Positions 20,824-26,796 of a DNA stretch of 26,796 bases are shown here, one piece after another. Source of the DNA: Nitrososphaerota archaeon (lineage in GTDB: Archaea; Thermoproteota; Nitrososphaeria; Nitrososphaerales; Nitrosopumilaceae); contig JAGWGO010000003.1 of assembly GCA_028867395.1 (NCBI GenBank), positions 1 through 26,796 of the forward strand, read 5' to 3'. A model generated the notes under the pieces. The model ran no database searches. It was not told the origin of the DNA and saw only the letters and a list, made by a program, of their open reading frames with translations. The stretch's first letter is position 1. Each line of letters starts with the position of its first letter. Position numbers and translations under genes: made by a program.

Positions 20824-22143
20824 TTTTTCTTCTGCCTTTGTTTCAGTAGAATCATATCGCTGTTGCGGCAGCATGATGTAGACGCACGCGCCGCCGCACA
20901 TTGTACAAGGTACCGTGTTTCCCTTTAGCTGTCCAGTCCTTGCATGAATTCTTGCAGCTTCTTCTGGGTCGATTGACAATGCAATCTGTTTTTGCCAGTT
21001 TAGTGTTCGTCTTGCCTCTGTCATCTCCATGTCCCACTTGATTGCCTTGTCGCGAAGCTTGACAAGGTCTGCAGCATGTGCAGCAATCCTGTATGCAATC
21101 AGTCCTGCCTTTACCTCTTCTGCGTTTGGAAGGGCAAGATGTTCTGCAGGTGTAAGATAGCAGAGCAAGTCCACTCCCTCGCTTGCAGATACTGCAGCAC
21201 CTATGGCACTTGCAATATGATCATGGCCTGATGCCACGTCGGTCACAAGCGGGCCCAGTACGTAATAGGGAACATCGCCAATCAAGGATTTTGCAAGCCT
21301 GACGTTTGCCGCAACCTCGTTTAGAGGCACATGGCCAGGACCTTCAACCATCACCTGCACGTCTTTTTCGTGCGCCCTCTTTGTGAGCCTTGAGATGTTT
21401 ATCATCTCTTGTACCTGCAGCTCGTCATGAGAGTCAAGTATGGAGCCTGGTCGCAGTGCGTCACCCAGACTAAATGTTACATCGTAATTTCTTGCAAGAT
21501 CAATCAAGTAATCAAAGTGCTCATAGTATGGATTTTCCTTGTCATATTTTAGCATCCATGCGGCGGTGATTGTTCCTCCCTTGCTTACAATGCCGCCATG
21601 TCTTTTTACTGCCAAGATTCTTTTTGCAATATCTTTTGTGATGCCAGAGTGTATCGTGGTATAGTCCACACCATCCTTTATGTTTCGTTCAAACGCGTTG
21701 AGATAGTCGTCTTCTGTGATATCAAGAGGGTTCTTGTGTTTTTCCACACCATAGTTGTAGGCCTCATATACAGGAACTGTGCCAAATGTGATAGGAGCTG
21801 CATCAAGCAGTGTTCTTCTGAAAAGACCCACGTCCCCGCCATCGCTTAGGTCCATTATGGTATCAGCATGATATTTTACAGCAACTTTTGCCTTTTTGAC
21901 CTCTTCTTCTAGGTTCTGGTTCAGGGTGGAGTTTCCAATGTTTACATTTACCTTGGTCTTCATTCCCTTGCCGATGCCCACGACATGTATCTTCTGAGGT
22001 CGTGTGTTGTTGTGAGGAATGATAATCGAGCCGTTTGCTATTTTCGGTACAAGCCAGTCAAGGCTTACATCCTCGTCTTTTGCCACTGTCCTCATCTCTT
22101 CTGTGGCCACGCCCCTTCGGGCTGCGCTCATTTGTGTTCCCAA
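20806..22143 (-). CDS. thiC: Phosphomethylpyrimidine synthase ThiC
   Basis: A 445-aa radical-SAM enzyme converting aminoimidazole ribotide to HMP-phosphate for thiamine. Family marks: GTQMSAARRGVATEEM at the start, RPQKIHVVGIGKGMKTKVNVNIG, TIHSGITKDI, MVEGPGHVPLNEV, DHIASAIGAA and LCYLTPAEHLALP. The cluster-binding Cys motif near the C-terminus is Cys413-x2-Cys416-x3-Cys420 (PCTMCGGACVY). This is one residue shorter than the C-x2-C-x4-C of characterised bacterial enzymes. Start TTG 22143 keeps the family GTQM motif; ATG 22131 would lose it. It diverges from thiDN across 54 bases. Confidence 0.95.
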   Translation of the reverse strand: MGTQMSAARRGVATEEMRTVAKDEDVSLDWLVPKIANGSIIIPHNNTRPQKIHVVGIGKGMKTKVNVNIGNSTLNQNLEEEVKKAKVAVKYHADTIMDLSDGGDVGLFRRTLLDAAPITFGTVPVYEAYNYGVEKHKNPLDITEDDYLNAFERNIKDGVDYTTIHSGITKDIAKRILAVKRHGGIVSKGGTITAAWMLKYDKENPYYEHFDYLIDLARNYDVTFSLGDALRPGSILDSHDELQVQEMINISRLTKRAHEKDVQVMVEGPGHVPLNEVAANVRLAKSLIGDVPYYVLGPLVTDVASGHDHIASAIGAAVSASEGVDLLCYLTPAEHLALPNAEEVKAGLIAYRIAAHAADLVKLRDKAIKWDMEMTEARRTLNWQKQIALSIDPEEAARIHARTGQLKGNTVPCTMCGGACVYIMLPQQRYDSTETKAEEKLQQAS

Positions 22144-22167
22144 TTTACTCTTTTTACCAACCGATTG

Positions 22168-22175
22168 AATTTAAA
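22168..22175. promoter_or_regulatory. Shared TATA-like box between thiC and thiDN
   Basis: AATTTAAA contains the palindrome TTTAAA, centred about 22172.5. It is about 29 bases from the thiC TTG (22143) and 26-29 bases from the thiDN TTG codons (22198, 22201). No other TATA-like sequence is evident in the 54-base gap, so the two thiamine genes may share one symmetric promoter core. Confidence 0.5.
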
Positions 22176-22197
22176 CGTGAGTTTCTCCTGTCACCAT

Positions 22198-23502
22198 TTG
22201 TTGAACGTACTTTCCATAGCAGGTTCTGATCCTTCTTCTGGCGCAGGAATCCAGGGAGATATAAAGACGTTTGAAGCTCTTGGTGTGTACGGACTTTCTA
22301 CAGTCACTGCGCTGACAAGTCAGACAACGTCCAAGTTTTACAAAACAGAACCTGTCTCGCCTGAGATAGTAAAGAGCCAGATAAGATCAGTCTTTGCAGA
22401 TTTCAAGATAGGTGCAGTAAAGATAGGAATGGTCTACGACAGAAAGACAATCAAGGTAATTTATGACGAATTGAAAAGACTCAAAATCCCAATAGTTCTT
22501 GATCCAATTTTTCAGTCAACCACTGGAGGAACACTGCTGCGACAGGACGCCTTTTCTTTTTTCGCAAAGTATCTTGTTCCTCTTGCATATATAATTACAC
22601 CAAACATTCCAGAGGCAGAAAAGATTACTGGAATCAAGATAAAAAATTGGCCTGATGCAAAAAAGGCCGCGCTAAAAATTGGTTCCATGGGTGCAAAAAA
22701 CACAGTAATCAAGGGAGGCCACATGGAGGAGGGAGTAGTTACCGACCTTCTGCTTGAAAACAAGAAATTTTTCATCTTCTCGCAAAAAAGGATTGCAAGG
22801 CAAAGTCACGGTGGTGGCTGCATATTTTCTGCAGCTCTTTGCGCAAGCCTTGCAAAGGGAAAGACATTGCAAGAGTCTGTGAGGCTTGCACAAGAGATGT
22901 CATCCAAGTCCATCAGGGATGCATCAAGGGTGGGGTCAGGTCTTGCAGTGGCAAGACAAAAAAGCACAGACAGGTTAGAACAAGAACTTGCTCAAGCAAT
23001 AGGCAAGTTTGCAGAGATGAATTATATCTACAGGTACATCCCAGAGGTGCAGACAAACTTTGTCTATTCAAGACCCAGTCCAAGAGATGTCTTCGACATA
23101 CTTGGTCTTGAGGGAAGGATAATCAAGACTGGAACATCTGTAGTTCCGGCAGGCTCTCTCAAGTATGGAGGCTCCAAGCACGTAGGAAATGCAGTTCTAG
23201 AGGTTGCAAAAAAGTTTCCAGCCATAAGATCAGGTATCAACATAAGATACGACAAGAGTACAATCAAAAGGGCAGTTGCAAAAAGATTTCGTGTCACACA
23301 CTACAACAGGGCACTTGAGCCCCAACAAACCAAGGGCAAGGAAGGAAGTACTGTCTTATGGGGAGTGCGAAACGCAGTCTCAAAGATGAGGTCGCCACCT
23401 GACATGATATATCACACAGGTGATCTTGGAAAGGAACCGATGATACTTGTCTTTGGTAGGACTCCAAAAGATGTCTTGACTAAGCTTGCTAACATTGTAT
23501 AG
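22198..23502 (+). CDS. thiDN: ThiD-ThiN fusion: HMP(-P) kinase and thiamine-phosphate synthase
   Basis: A protein of 434 aa (433 if the next TTG at 22201 is used). N-terminal ThiD: NVLSIAGSDPSSGAGIQGD, ALTSQTTSKFY, VLDPIFQSTTGG, NIPEAEKITGI and a catalytic-site HGGGCIFSAALCASLAKG. C-terminal ThiN (from about residue 265): YIPEVQTNFVYSRP, GRIIKTGTSVVPAGSLKYGGSKH, AIRSGINIRYD and PDMIYHTGDLGKEP. ThiD phosphorylates HMP-P to HMP-PP; ThiN joins it with thiazole phosphate. The frame is open upstream to 21985 but that part overlaps thiC and lacks family sequence. There is no ATG near the beginning, so a TTG start is required. Confidence 0.92.
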   Translation: MLNVLSIAGSDPSSGAGIQGDIKTFEALGVYGLSTVTALTSQTTSKFYKTEPVSPEIVKSQIRSVFADFKIGAVKIGMVYDRKTIKVIYDELKRLKIPIVLDPIFQSTTGGTLLRQDAFSFFAKYLVPLAYIITPNIPEAEKITGIKIKNWPDAKKAALKIGSMGAKNTVIKGGHMEEGVVTDLLLENKKFFIFSQKRIARQSHGGGCIFSAALCASLAKGKTLQESVRLAQEMSSKSIRDASRVGSGLAVARQKSTDRLEQELAQAIGKFAEMNYIYRYIPEVQTNFVYSRPSPRDVFDILGLEGRIIKTGTSVVPAGSLKYGGSKHVGNAVLEVAKKFPAIRSGINIRYDKSTIKRAVAKRFRVTHYNRALEPQQTKGKEGSTVLWGVRNAVSKMRSPPDMIYHTGDLGKEPMILVFGRTPKDVLTKLANIV

Positions 23503-23520
23503 GAAATTTTTATCCTTCAA

Positions 23521-23528
23521 AATAAATA
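23521..23528 (+). promoter_or_regulatory. TATA-like box of nucleotidyltransferase-GNA1 pair
   Basis: AATAAATA centred about 26 bases before ATG 23551; leaderless spacing. A T-rich stretch just after the thiDN stop (23504-23512) may end the previous transcript. Confidence 0.5.
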
Positions 23529-23550
23529 CTAGGTTCAAAGACTACTTTGC

Positions 23551-24252
23551 ATGAAGGCTGTAATTCTGGCCGGTGGCCTTGGTACAAGGCTTCAACCTTA
23601 TACCACGTTTCTTCCAAAAGCAATGCTTCCACTTGGAGACAAGCCTCTTCTTGAACACTTGATTGAGTGGATAAAGAACAACGGAGTTGACTCATTTGTG
23701 CTCTGTGTCAGCTATCTTAGAAAGACAATTCAAGATTATTTTGAGGACGGCGGCAGGTTTGGAGTAAGGATAGAGTACGCAATTGCAAACAGACCACTTG
23801 CAACTGCAGGCCAGCTAAAGACTGCAGAAGAGTTTCTTGATGATACATTTGTCTGCGTATATGGAGATTCCATCTTTGACTTTAGCTTGAAAAACATGAT
23901 AGATTATCACAGGAGGAAAAAGTCCTTTGTTACAATGGGCCTATACGAGTACAAAACAAAGCTTCCGTATGGATTCATAGAGATGGACAAGAACAACCGG
24001 GTCAAGACATGGCAGGAAAAGCCAGATGTCAAGGGAAACATAAACATTGGCTGCTACGTCATGGAGCCCGGAGTCCTAAACTTGATTCCAGAAGGCAAGC
24101 CATACGGCATGGACAGCGTTATTCGTACTGCCCTTGCAAAAAAGAACAAGGTAAGCGGATACCCAATCAAGAAGGGATTTATCGACATTGGTGACAAGGC
24201 TTCCTATCGCCGCGCATACCAGCACTATCTGGAACAGCTCGGCCAGATCTAG
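23551..24252 (+). CDS. Sugar-1-phosphate nucleotidyltransferase
   Basis: A 233-aa nucleotidyltransferase with only the catalytic Rossmann-like domain: LAGGLGTRLQPYTTFLPKAMLPLGDKPLLEH (with Lys23), VYGDSIFDFSLKNM for the metal-binding Asp, and GYPIKKGFIDIGDKASYRRA. It lacks a left-handed beta-helix. The family makes NDP-sugars; dTDP-glucose, GDP-mannose and UDP-GlcNAc types look alike at this level. The next gene, 9 bases on, is a GNA1-like glucosamine-phosphate acetyltransferase, so UDP-GlcNAc synthesis is an attractive but unproven role. Confidence 0.9.
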   Translation: MKAVILAGGLGTRLQPYTTFLPKAMLPLGDKPLLEHLIEWIKNNGVDSFVLCVSYLRKTIQDYFEDGGRFGVRIEYAIANRPLATAGQLKTAEEFLDDTFVCVYGDSIFDFSLKNMIDYHRRKKSFVTMGLYEYKTKLPYGFIEMDKNNRVKTWQEKPDVKGNINIGCYVMEPGVLNLIPEGKPYGMDSVIRTALAKKNKVSGYPIKKGFIDIGDKASYRRAYQHYLEQLGQI

Positions 24253-24261
24253 TCATAGACC

Positions 24262-24708
24262 ATGACAGAGATCAAGATACGCAAACTGCAGAAAAAAGAC
24301 CTATCTCGCGGATTCCTACACACACTTGACTCTCTTAGAAAGGCAAGCGATATTTCACCAAAAAAGGCCCAGTCAATATTTGACAGGATCTATTCGGACC
24401 CAAACGAGGCAGTCTACGTTGCAGTTATGGGTTCCAAGATAGTGGGTGCTGCAAGCATAATAATTGAGCAAAAGTTCATCCATGGAGGTGGCAAGGCAGG
24501 ACACATCGAGGATGTTGCAGTAGCAAAGGAGCTGCAGGGAAAGGGAATTGGCAAGATGGTCGTCCGTGCACTGCTTGAGCACGCAGAAAAGAATGGATGC
24601 TACAAGACAATTCTTGACTGCTCAGATGACCTAATTCCTTTTTACGAAAAACTTGGATTCAAGAAATATTCCAACGCGATGAGATTTGATCATCGGTCAA
24701 AGATGTAA
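24262..24708 (+). CDS. Glucosamine-6-phosphate N-acetyltransferase-like GNAT (GNA1 type)
   Basis: A 148-aa single-domain GNAT closely resembling eukaryotic GNA1: AASIIIEQKFIHGGGKAGHIEDVAV, then ELQGKGIGKMVVRALLEHA (acetyl-CoA loop), GCYKTILDCSDDLIPFYEKLGFKKY and a final MRFDH. Yeast GNA1 has the same GHIED-AV, QG-GLGK, GCYK-ILDC and FYEK-GF blocks in the same order. The eukaryotic enzyme acetylates glucosamine 6-phosphate, whereas the usual prokaryotic route acetylates glucosamine 1-phosphate. It follows a nucleotidyltransferase by 9 bases. Its end overlaps the convergent membrane protein gene by 19 bases. Substrate assignment is by resemblance. Confidence 0.85.
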   Translation: MTEIKIRKLQKKDLSRGFLHTLDSLRKASDISPKKAQSIFDRIYSDPNEAVYVAVMGSKIVGAASIIIEQKFIHGGGKAGHIEDVAVAKELQGKGIGKMVVRALLEHAEKNGCYKTILDCSDDLIPFYEKLGFKKYSNAMRFDHRSKM

Positions 24709-25136
24709 TCTCTTTTCGGTTTTGGTTTTAGTCGGAACAAGAGAGCACCAGTTATCATGACAGGTATTGATACCCCCATGAATATCGTCGGCACATATTG
24801 AATCTCTTGTGTGAGGTATGCCGTCGGAATGTGCGGGATTATTGTATTTGCATAATACATTCCAATCAAGAGCGCAATTCCTCCCGCTATGATTAGCGAG
24901 CCGCAAAGCCTTGACCCATATCTTCTAGCCAATAGAAATGACGAGCCTGCAAGTATTAACGCAGGCCCTCCGCTGATTGAGAGAAATTCTCTCGTCATCG
25001 ATGACACGTCAATGTCATATGTAGGATTTTTTAGAAAATCAGAAATTCCAACCATCTGAGCTGCAAACAAGATGAACATTCCAAGACTTGCCGCAGCTAT
25101 CCACTGTTCTACTGCCACAGATCTTCTTTGATCCAC
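24690..25136 (-). CDS. Multi-pass membrane protein of unknown function
   Basis: The 148-aa protein has about four hydrophobic segments: about residues 12-30, 53-70, 79-97 and 115-134, with a basic C-terminal tail (LKPKPKRD). No family was recognised. The longest start is GTG 25136, but TTTATTTAT on the minus strand (25141-25149) is only 9 bases away. It lies about 27 bases from an in-frame GTG at 25118, so a leaderless start there (residue 7, giving 142 aa) is more likely. The gene converges with GNA1 (19-base overlap) and follows galT on the same strand. Confidence 0.7.
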   Translation of the reverse strand: MDQRRSVAVEQWIAAASLGMFILFAAQMVGISDFLKNPTYDIDVSSMTREFLSISGGPALILAGSSFLLARRYGSRLCGSLIIAGGIALLIGMYYANTIIPHIPTAYLTQEIQYVPTIFMGVSIPVMITGALLFRLKPKPKRDYIFDR

Positions 25137-25140
25137 CTGA

Positions 25141-25149
25141 ATAAATAAA
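25141..25149 (-). promoter_or_regulatory. TATA-like box of membrane protein gene
   Basis: Minus-strand TTTATTTAT, placed 27 bases from GTG 25118 and 9 from GTG 25136; supports the shorter form of the protein. Confidence 0.4.
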
Positions 25150-25161
25150 CCAAATGGTTCG

Positions 25162-26178
25162 TTACACTATTCCAACAAGACCCGCAAGTTCTTTTCTGCA
25201 AGACGAGCCAAGCTCTTCTGCAGCTTTTTCCGGAGTAATCTTGTTTAGGAAGACTCCATAACCCCTTTCAAGTCCCGACCAATAATCAGACTGCGGATAC
25301 ACTTCAATGTGCCAATGAATCTGCCTGTTGTTTTTCTTTTCAGGCGAGAGGTGGAAGACCATGTTGTATGACGCATTCTTTGTCGTGTTTGCAAGACCTC
25401 CAAGTGTAGCGCGCAGGATCAAGGAGAGGTCGTTTATCTCCTTTTGAGTTATCTTTGAAAAACTTGTAGTGTGTTTCTTTGGGTATATCCAAAACTCGTA
25501 CGGGTGCGATGGCGCCCACGGGCAAAATGCAATGAATCCTTCAGTCTGGAGTATCTGCCTTGGACCGCCAGTCTCCGTAGTCACGGTCTGGCACATTGGG
25601 CATATACCCTTCTCGTTTAGAATCTTATGCGCAGCGTCTGCCTCCTGATCTATTACAGGTGGTATTGTAGAGAATGTAACCACGTTTAGGTGCGGATGGA
25701 TTATTGGGCTTCCTGCCTCCTTTCCATAGTTTACATAGATTGAGACATAGGTAACACCCCTTTGCGTATAAAGCCACCTCAGCCTGTCCTGAATCACAAC
25801 TAGGACATTTGACCACTGCTCTACTGGTATGGTGGCAAGTGAATCCTTGTGTTTTTCTGACGCAACAACAACATAGTGATAACCATATGCAGGTTCGCTG
25901 TAAAGCGGCCTGTCGCTGTAAGAGTTCTCAGAGGCGGTTGCAACAACAGGGTTCTTGCTCTCAAAAACTCTAACAGACCAGTCCTCCACGTAATAGTCTT
26001 CAGTGTCCTGAAGTCTTTGTAGCATCCCATCCTTTGCAACAAGCGATAGCGATGATGGGTTTGTCATGGACTCGTTTCCAGGACAGTATGGGCATTTTTT
26101 AGAATCTACAGTGTGTTTATCGTTTGGGGAGACAATGACAAATCTTTCGATGACATAGTCCTTGCGCAAGTCTCCCAT
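25162..26178 (-). CDS. Galactose-1-phosphate uridylyltransferase-like protein (HIT superfamily)
   Basis: A 338-aa GalT-family protein: YVIERFVIVSPND at the start, zinc-type CPYCPGNE (Cys29, Cys32) and CPMCQ later, the active-site triad HPHLN at 161-165 with nucleophile His163 (GalT consensus HPHxQ), FCPWAPSHPYEFWIYPKKH, and the C-terminal NRQIHWHIEVYP. The family moves nucleotidyl groups between sugar 1-phosphates. The Gln normally after HPHx is Asn165 here, so the substrate may differ. Start at ATG 26178, because TTTAAA (26203-26208) is 27 bases upstream; an in-frame upstream start at 26253 is not favoured. Confidence 0.87.
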   Translation of the reverse strand: MGDLRKDYVIERFVIVSPNDKHTVDSKKCPYCPGNESMTNPSSLSLVAKDGMLQRLQDTEDYYVEDWSVRVFESKNPVVATASENSYSDRPLYSEPAYGYHYVVVASEKHKDSLATIPVEQWSNVLVVIQDRLRWLYTQRGVTYVSIYVNYGKEAGSPIIHPHLNVVTFSTIPPVIDQEADAAHKILNEKGICPMCQTVTTETGGPRQILQTEGFIAFCPWAPSHPYEFWIYPKKHTTSFSKITQKEINDLSLILRATLGGLANTTKNASYNMVFHLSPEKKNNRQIHWHIEVYPQSDYWSGLERGYGVFLNKITPEKAAEELGSSCRKELAGLVGIV

Positions 26179-26202
26179 ATTGATAAACTCCCGATCTGCC
26201 AA

Positions 26203-26208
26203 TTTAAA
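26203..26208 (-). promoter_or_regulatory. TATA-like box of galT-like gene
   Basis: TTTAAA centred about 27 bases before ATG 26178; decides the start against the longer frame. Confidence 0.5.
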
Positions 26209-26228
26209 ACCTTTCCAATGATCGGATG

Positions 26229-26280
26229 CTGAAAAAGACACAAAACAGAACAAAAGATCTTCTGCATCAGTTTTTTTCAG
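26229..26280 (-). terminator. T-rich 3' region of the 95-aa gene with inverted repeat
   Basis: CTGAAAAA (26229-26236) is complemented by TTTTTCAG (26273-26280), and GATGC/GCATC pair inside. On the minus strand, several T-runs follow the stop at 26281, as expected for archaeal termination ahead of the galT-like promoter. Confidence 0.35.
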
Positions 26281-26568
26281 TTATTCAGATAAAGTGTTTA
26301 AAAATTTTGCAATCTCCACGTGGTCAGGAAAATCTGAAAGGTTTTGCTTGATGGAGTCAATCATAAACTTGGATGAATTGCCGTAAAGTTCCTTGAGTGT
26401 TTCGCGCAGATGGACGGGATGTTCATAGCAATCAGAAAGGTCGATTTCATACTTTTCGTTTAAAAGTTTTGTTACCTCAGAGTATCTCCTGGTATCAATG
26501 TCAATCAACGTCTTTCCAATTGCTAGTGAAACTAAATTTTTCTTTATTGCAAAATCGTCATATGTCAT
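26281..26568 (-). CDS. Small helical protein of unknown function (95 aa)
   Basis: A 95-aa, mostly alpha-helical, mildly acidic protein (begins MTYDDFAIKKNLVSLAIG, contains HLRETLKELYGNSSKFM, ends KFLNTLSE). It has the look of a small cytosolic helical-bundle protein, but no family was recognised. The start is ATG 26568; no convincing TATA-like box is seen upstream, which weakens the promoter evidence. It is followed by a T-rich stretch. The coding look (charged/hydrophobic periodicity, normal composition) supports a real gene. Confidence 0.65.
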   Translation of the reverse strand: MTYDDFAIKKNLVSLAIGKTLIDIDTRRYSEVTKLLNEKYEIDLSDCYEHPVHLRETLKELYGNSSKFMIDSIKQNLSDFPDHVEIAKFLNTLSE

Positions 26569-26796
26569 TTGATCGTGTCACGTCCATGCACTTGAAATCA
26601 GACAGGTTATGCTTTACCGGGTTAGTCTTGTTTGCGTTTCCAGATTCTTTGGGCCAAGAATCCACGGTAAGAGTCTTAGAATAAACTAGGTGTACGGTAC
26701 TATCCCGGAAAAGCCTTGAATCATTCACTTGGCGGAATGAAGTGTTTTGACACATTACCTATGATACCCCTTGATTGCTCATATTGGCTAGTGCAC
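26569..26796. other. No supported gene in the last 228 bases
   Basis: One 65-codon minus-strand frame (26755-26558) is open but overlaps the 95-aa gene start, lacks a promoter-like sequence and shows no protein-like periodicity. I see no tRNA, no strong hairpin and no repeat; a weak CATTC/GAATG pairing occurs near 26723-26740. Confidence 0.5.

Noticed and set aside
21985..22197. N-terminal extension of ThiDN
   Set aside because: Lies over the start of thiC, is Cys-rich shadow sequence, and the ThiD family begins at NVLSIAGSD.
26558..26755. 65-codon minus-strand frame at the window end
   Set aside because: Overlaps the 95-aa gene start, shows no protein-like periodicity and has no TATA-like element.

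Overview
The window reads as a chromosomal segment of an ammonia-oxidising archaeon of the Nitrososphaerota (Thaumarchaeota), probably of the group I.1a type. The evidence is: archaeal-type shikimate enzymes (ADH synthase, DHQ synthase II, GHMP shikimate kinase), an Alba protein, a ThiD-ThiN fusion, an ADP-forming acyl-CoA synthetase, a four-domain 2-oxoacid:ferredoxin oxidoreductase, many TTG/GTG starts, and TATA-like boxes that repeatedly sit 25-28 nt upstream of a start codon, as expected for leaderless mRNAs. Base composition is moderate, not strongly AT-rich; the genus is not resolved. I see no tRNA, rRNA, CRISPR array, insertion sequence or prophage.

Layout. 1-1173: end of ADH synthase and the overlapping DHQ synthase II. 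1174-2090: an AT-rich spacer with a candidate structured RNA/micro-ORF, a 56-aa zinc-finger protein and a 67-aa basic protein. 2141-3407 (minus): an orphan DNA methyltransferase and Alba, separated by a perfect 32-bp palindrome. 3563-5195: a small secreted Cys protein, aroD, a small acidic protein and a membrane zinc-ribbon protein. 5239-8177: aroE, shikimate kinase and aroA, overlapping or nearly touching. 8239-9484: a 45-aa charged protein and a translationally coupled pair made of a stand-alone LigD-type 3'-phosphoesterase and a helix-hairpin-helix protein. 9584-11755: ADP-forming acyl-CoA synthetase. 15166-11802 (minus): zinc-ribbon protein, porGD, porA, porB. 15334-17046: YjbQ-type protein (plus), then EVE-domain and GNAT genes (minus). 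17099-20823: chorismate synthase, a chorismate mutase-aminotransferase fusion, prephenate dehydrogenase and a Nudix hydrolase. 20806-23502: divergent thiC and thiDN. 23551-24708: a sugar-phosphate nucleotidyltransferase and a GNA1-like glucosamine-phosphate N-acetyltransferase. 24690-26568 (minus): a membrane protein, a GalT-like protein and a small unknown protein.

Together the window holds nearly the whole archaeal shikimate route, from ADH synthase to chorismate and on toward tyrosine, in four clusters. It also carries thiamine pyrimidine synthesis (thiC, thiDN, possibly yjbQ), ferredoxin-linked 2-oxoacid metabolism, and amino-sugar/sugar-nucleotide genes. No prephenate dehydratase is present here.

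The points most worth a second look are the structured RNA/micro-ORF at 1290-1358, the two divergent gene pairs that each appear to share one symmetric TATA box (near 17073 and 22172), the coupled phosphoesterase/HhH pair in which the HhH protein lacks the usual glycosylase catalytic residues, the eukaryote-like GNA1 gene, and the shortened Cys motif of ThiC.
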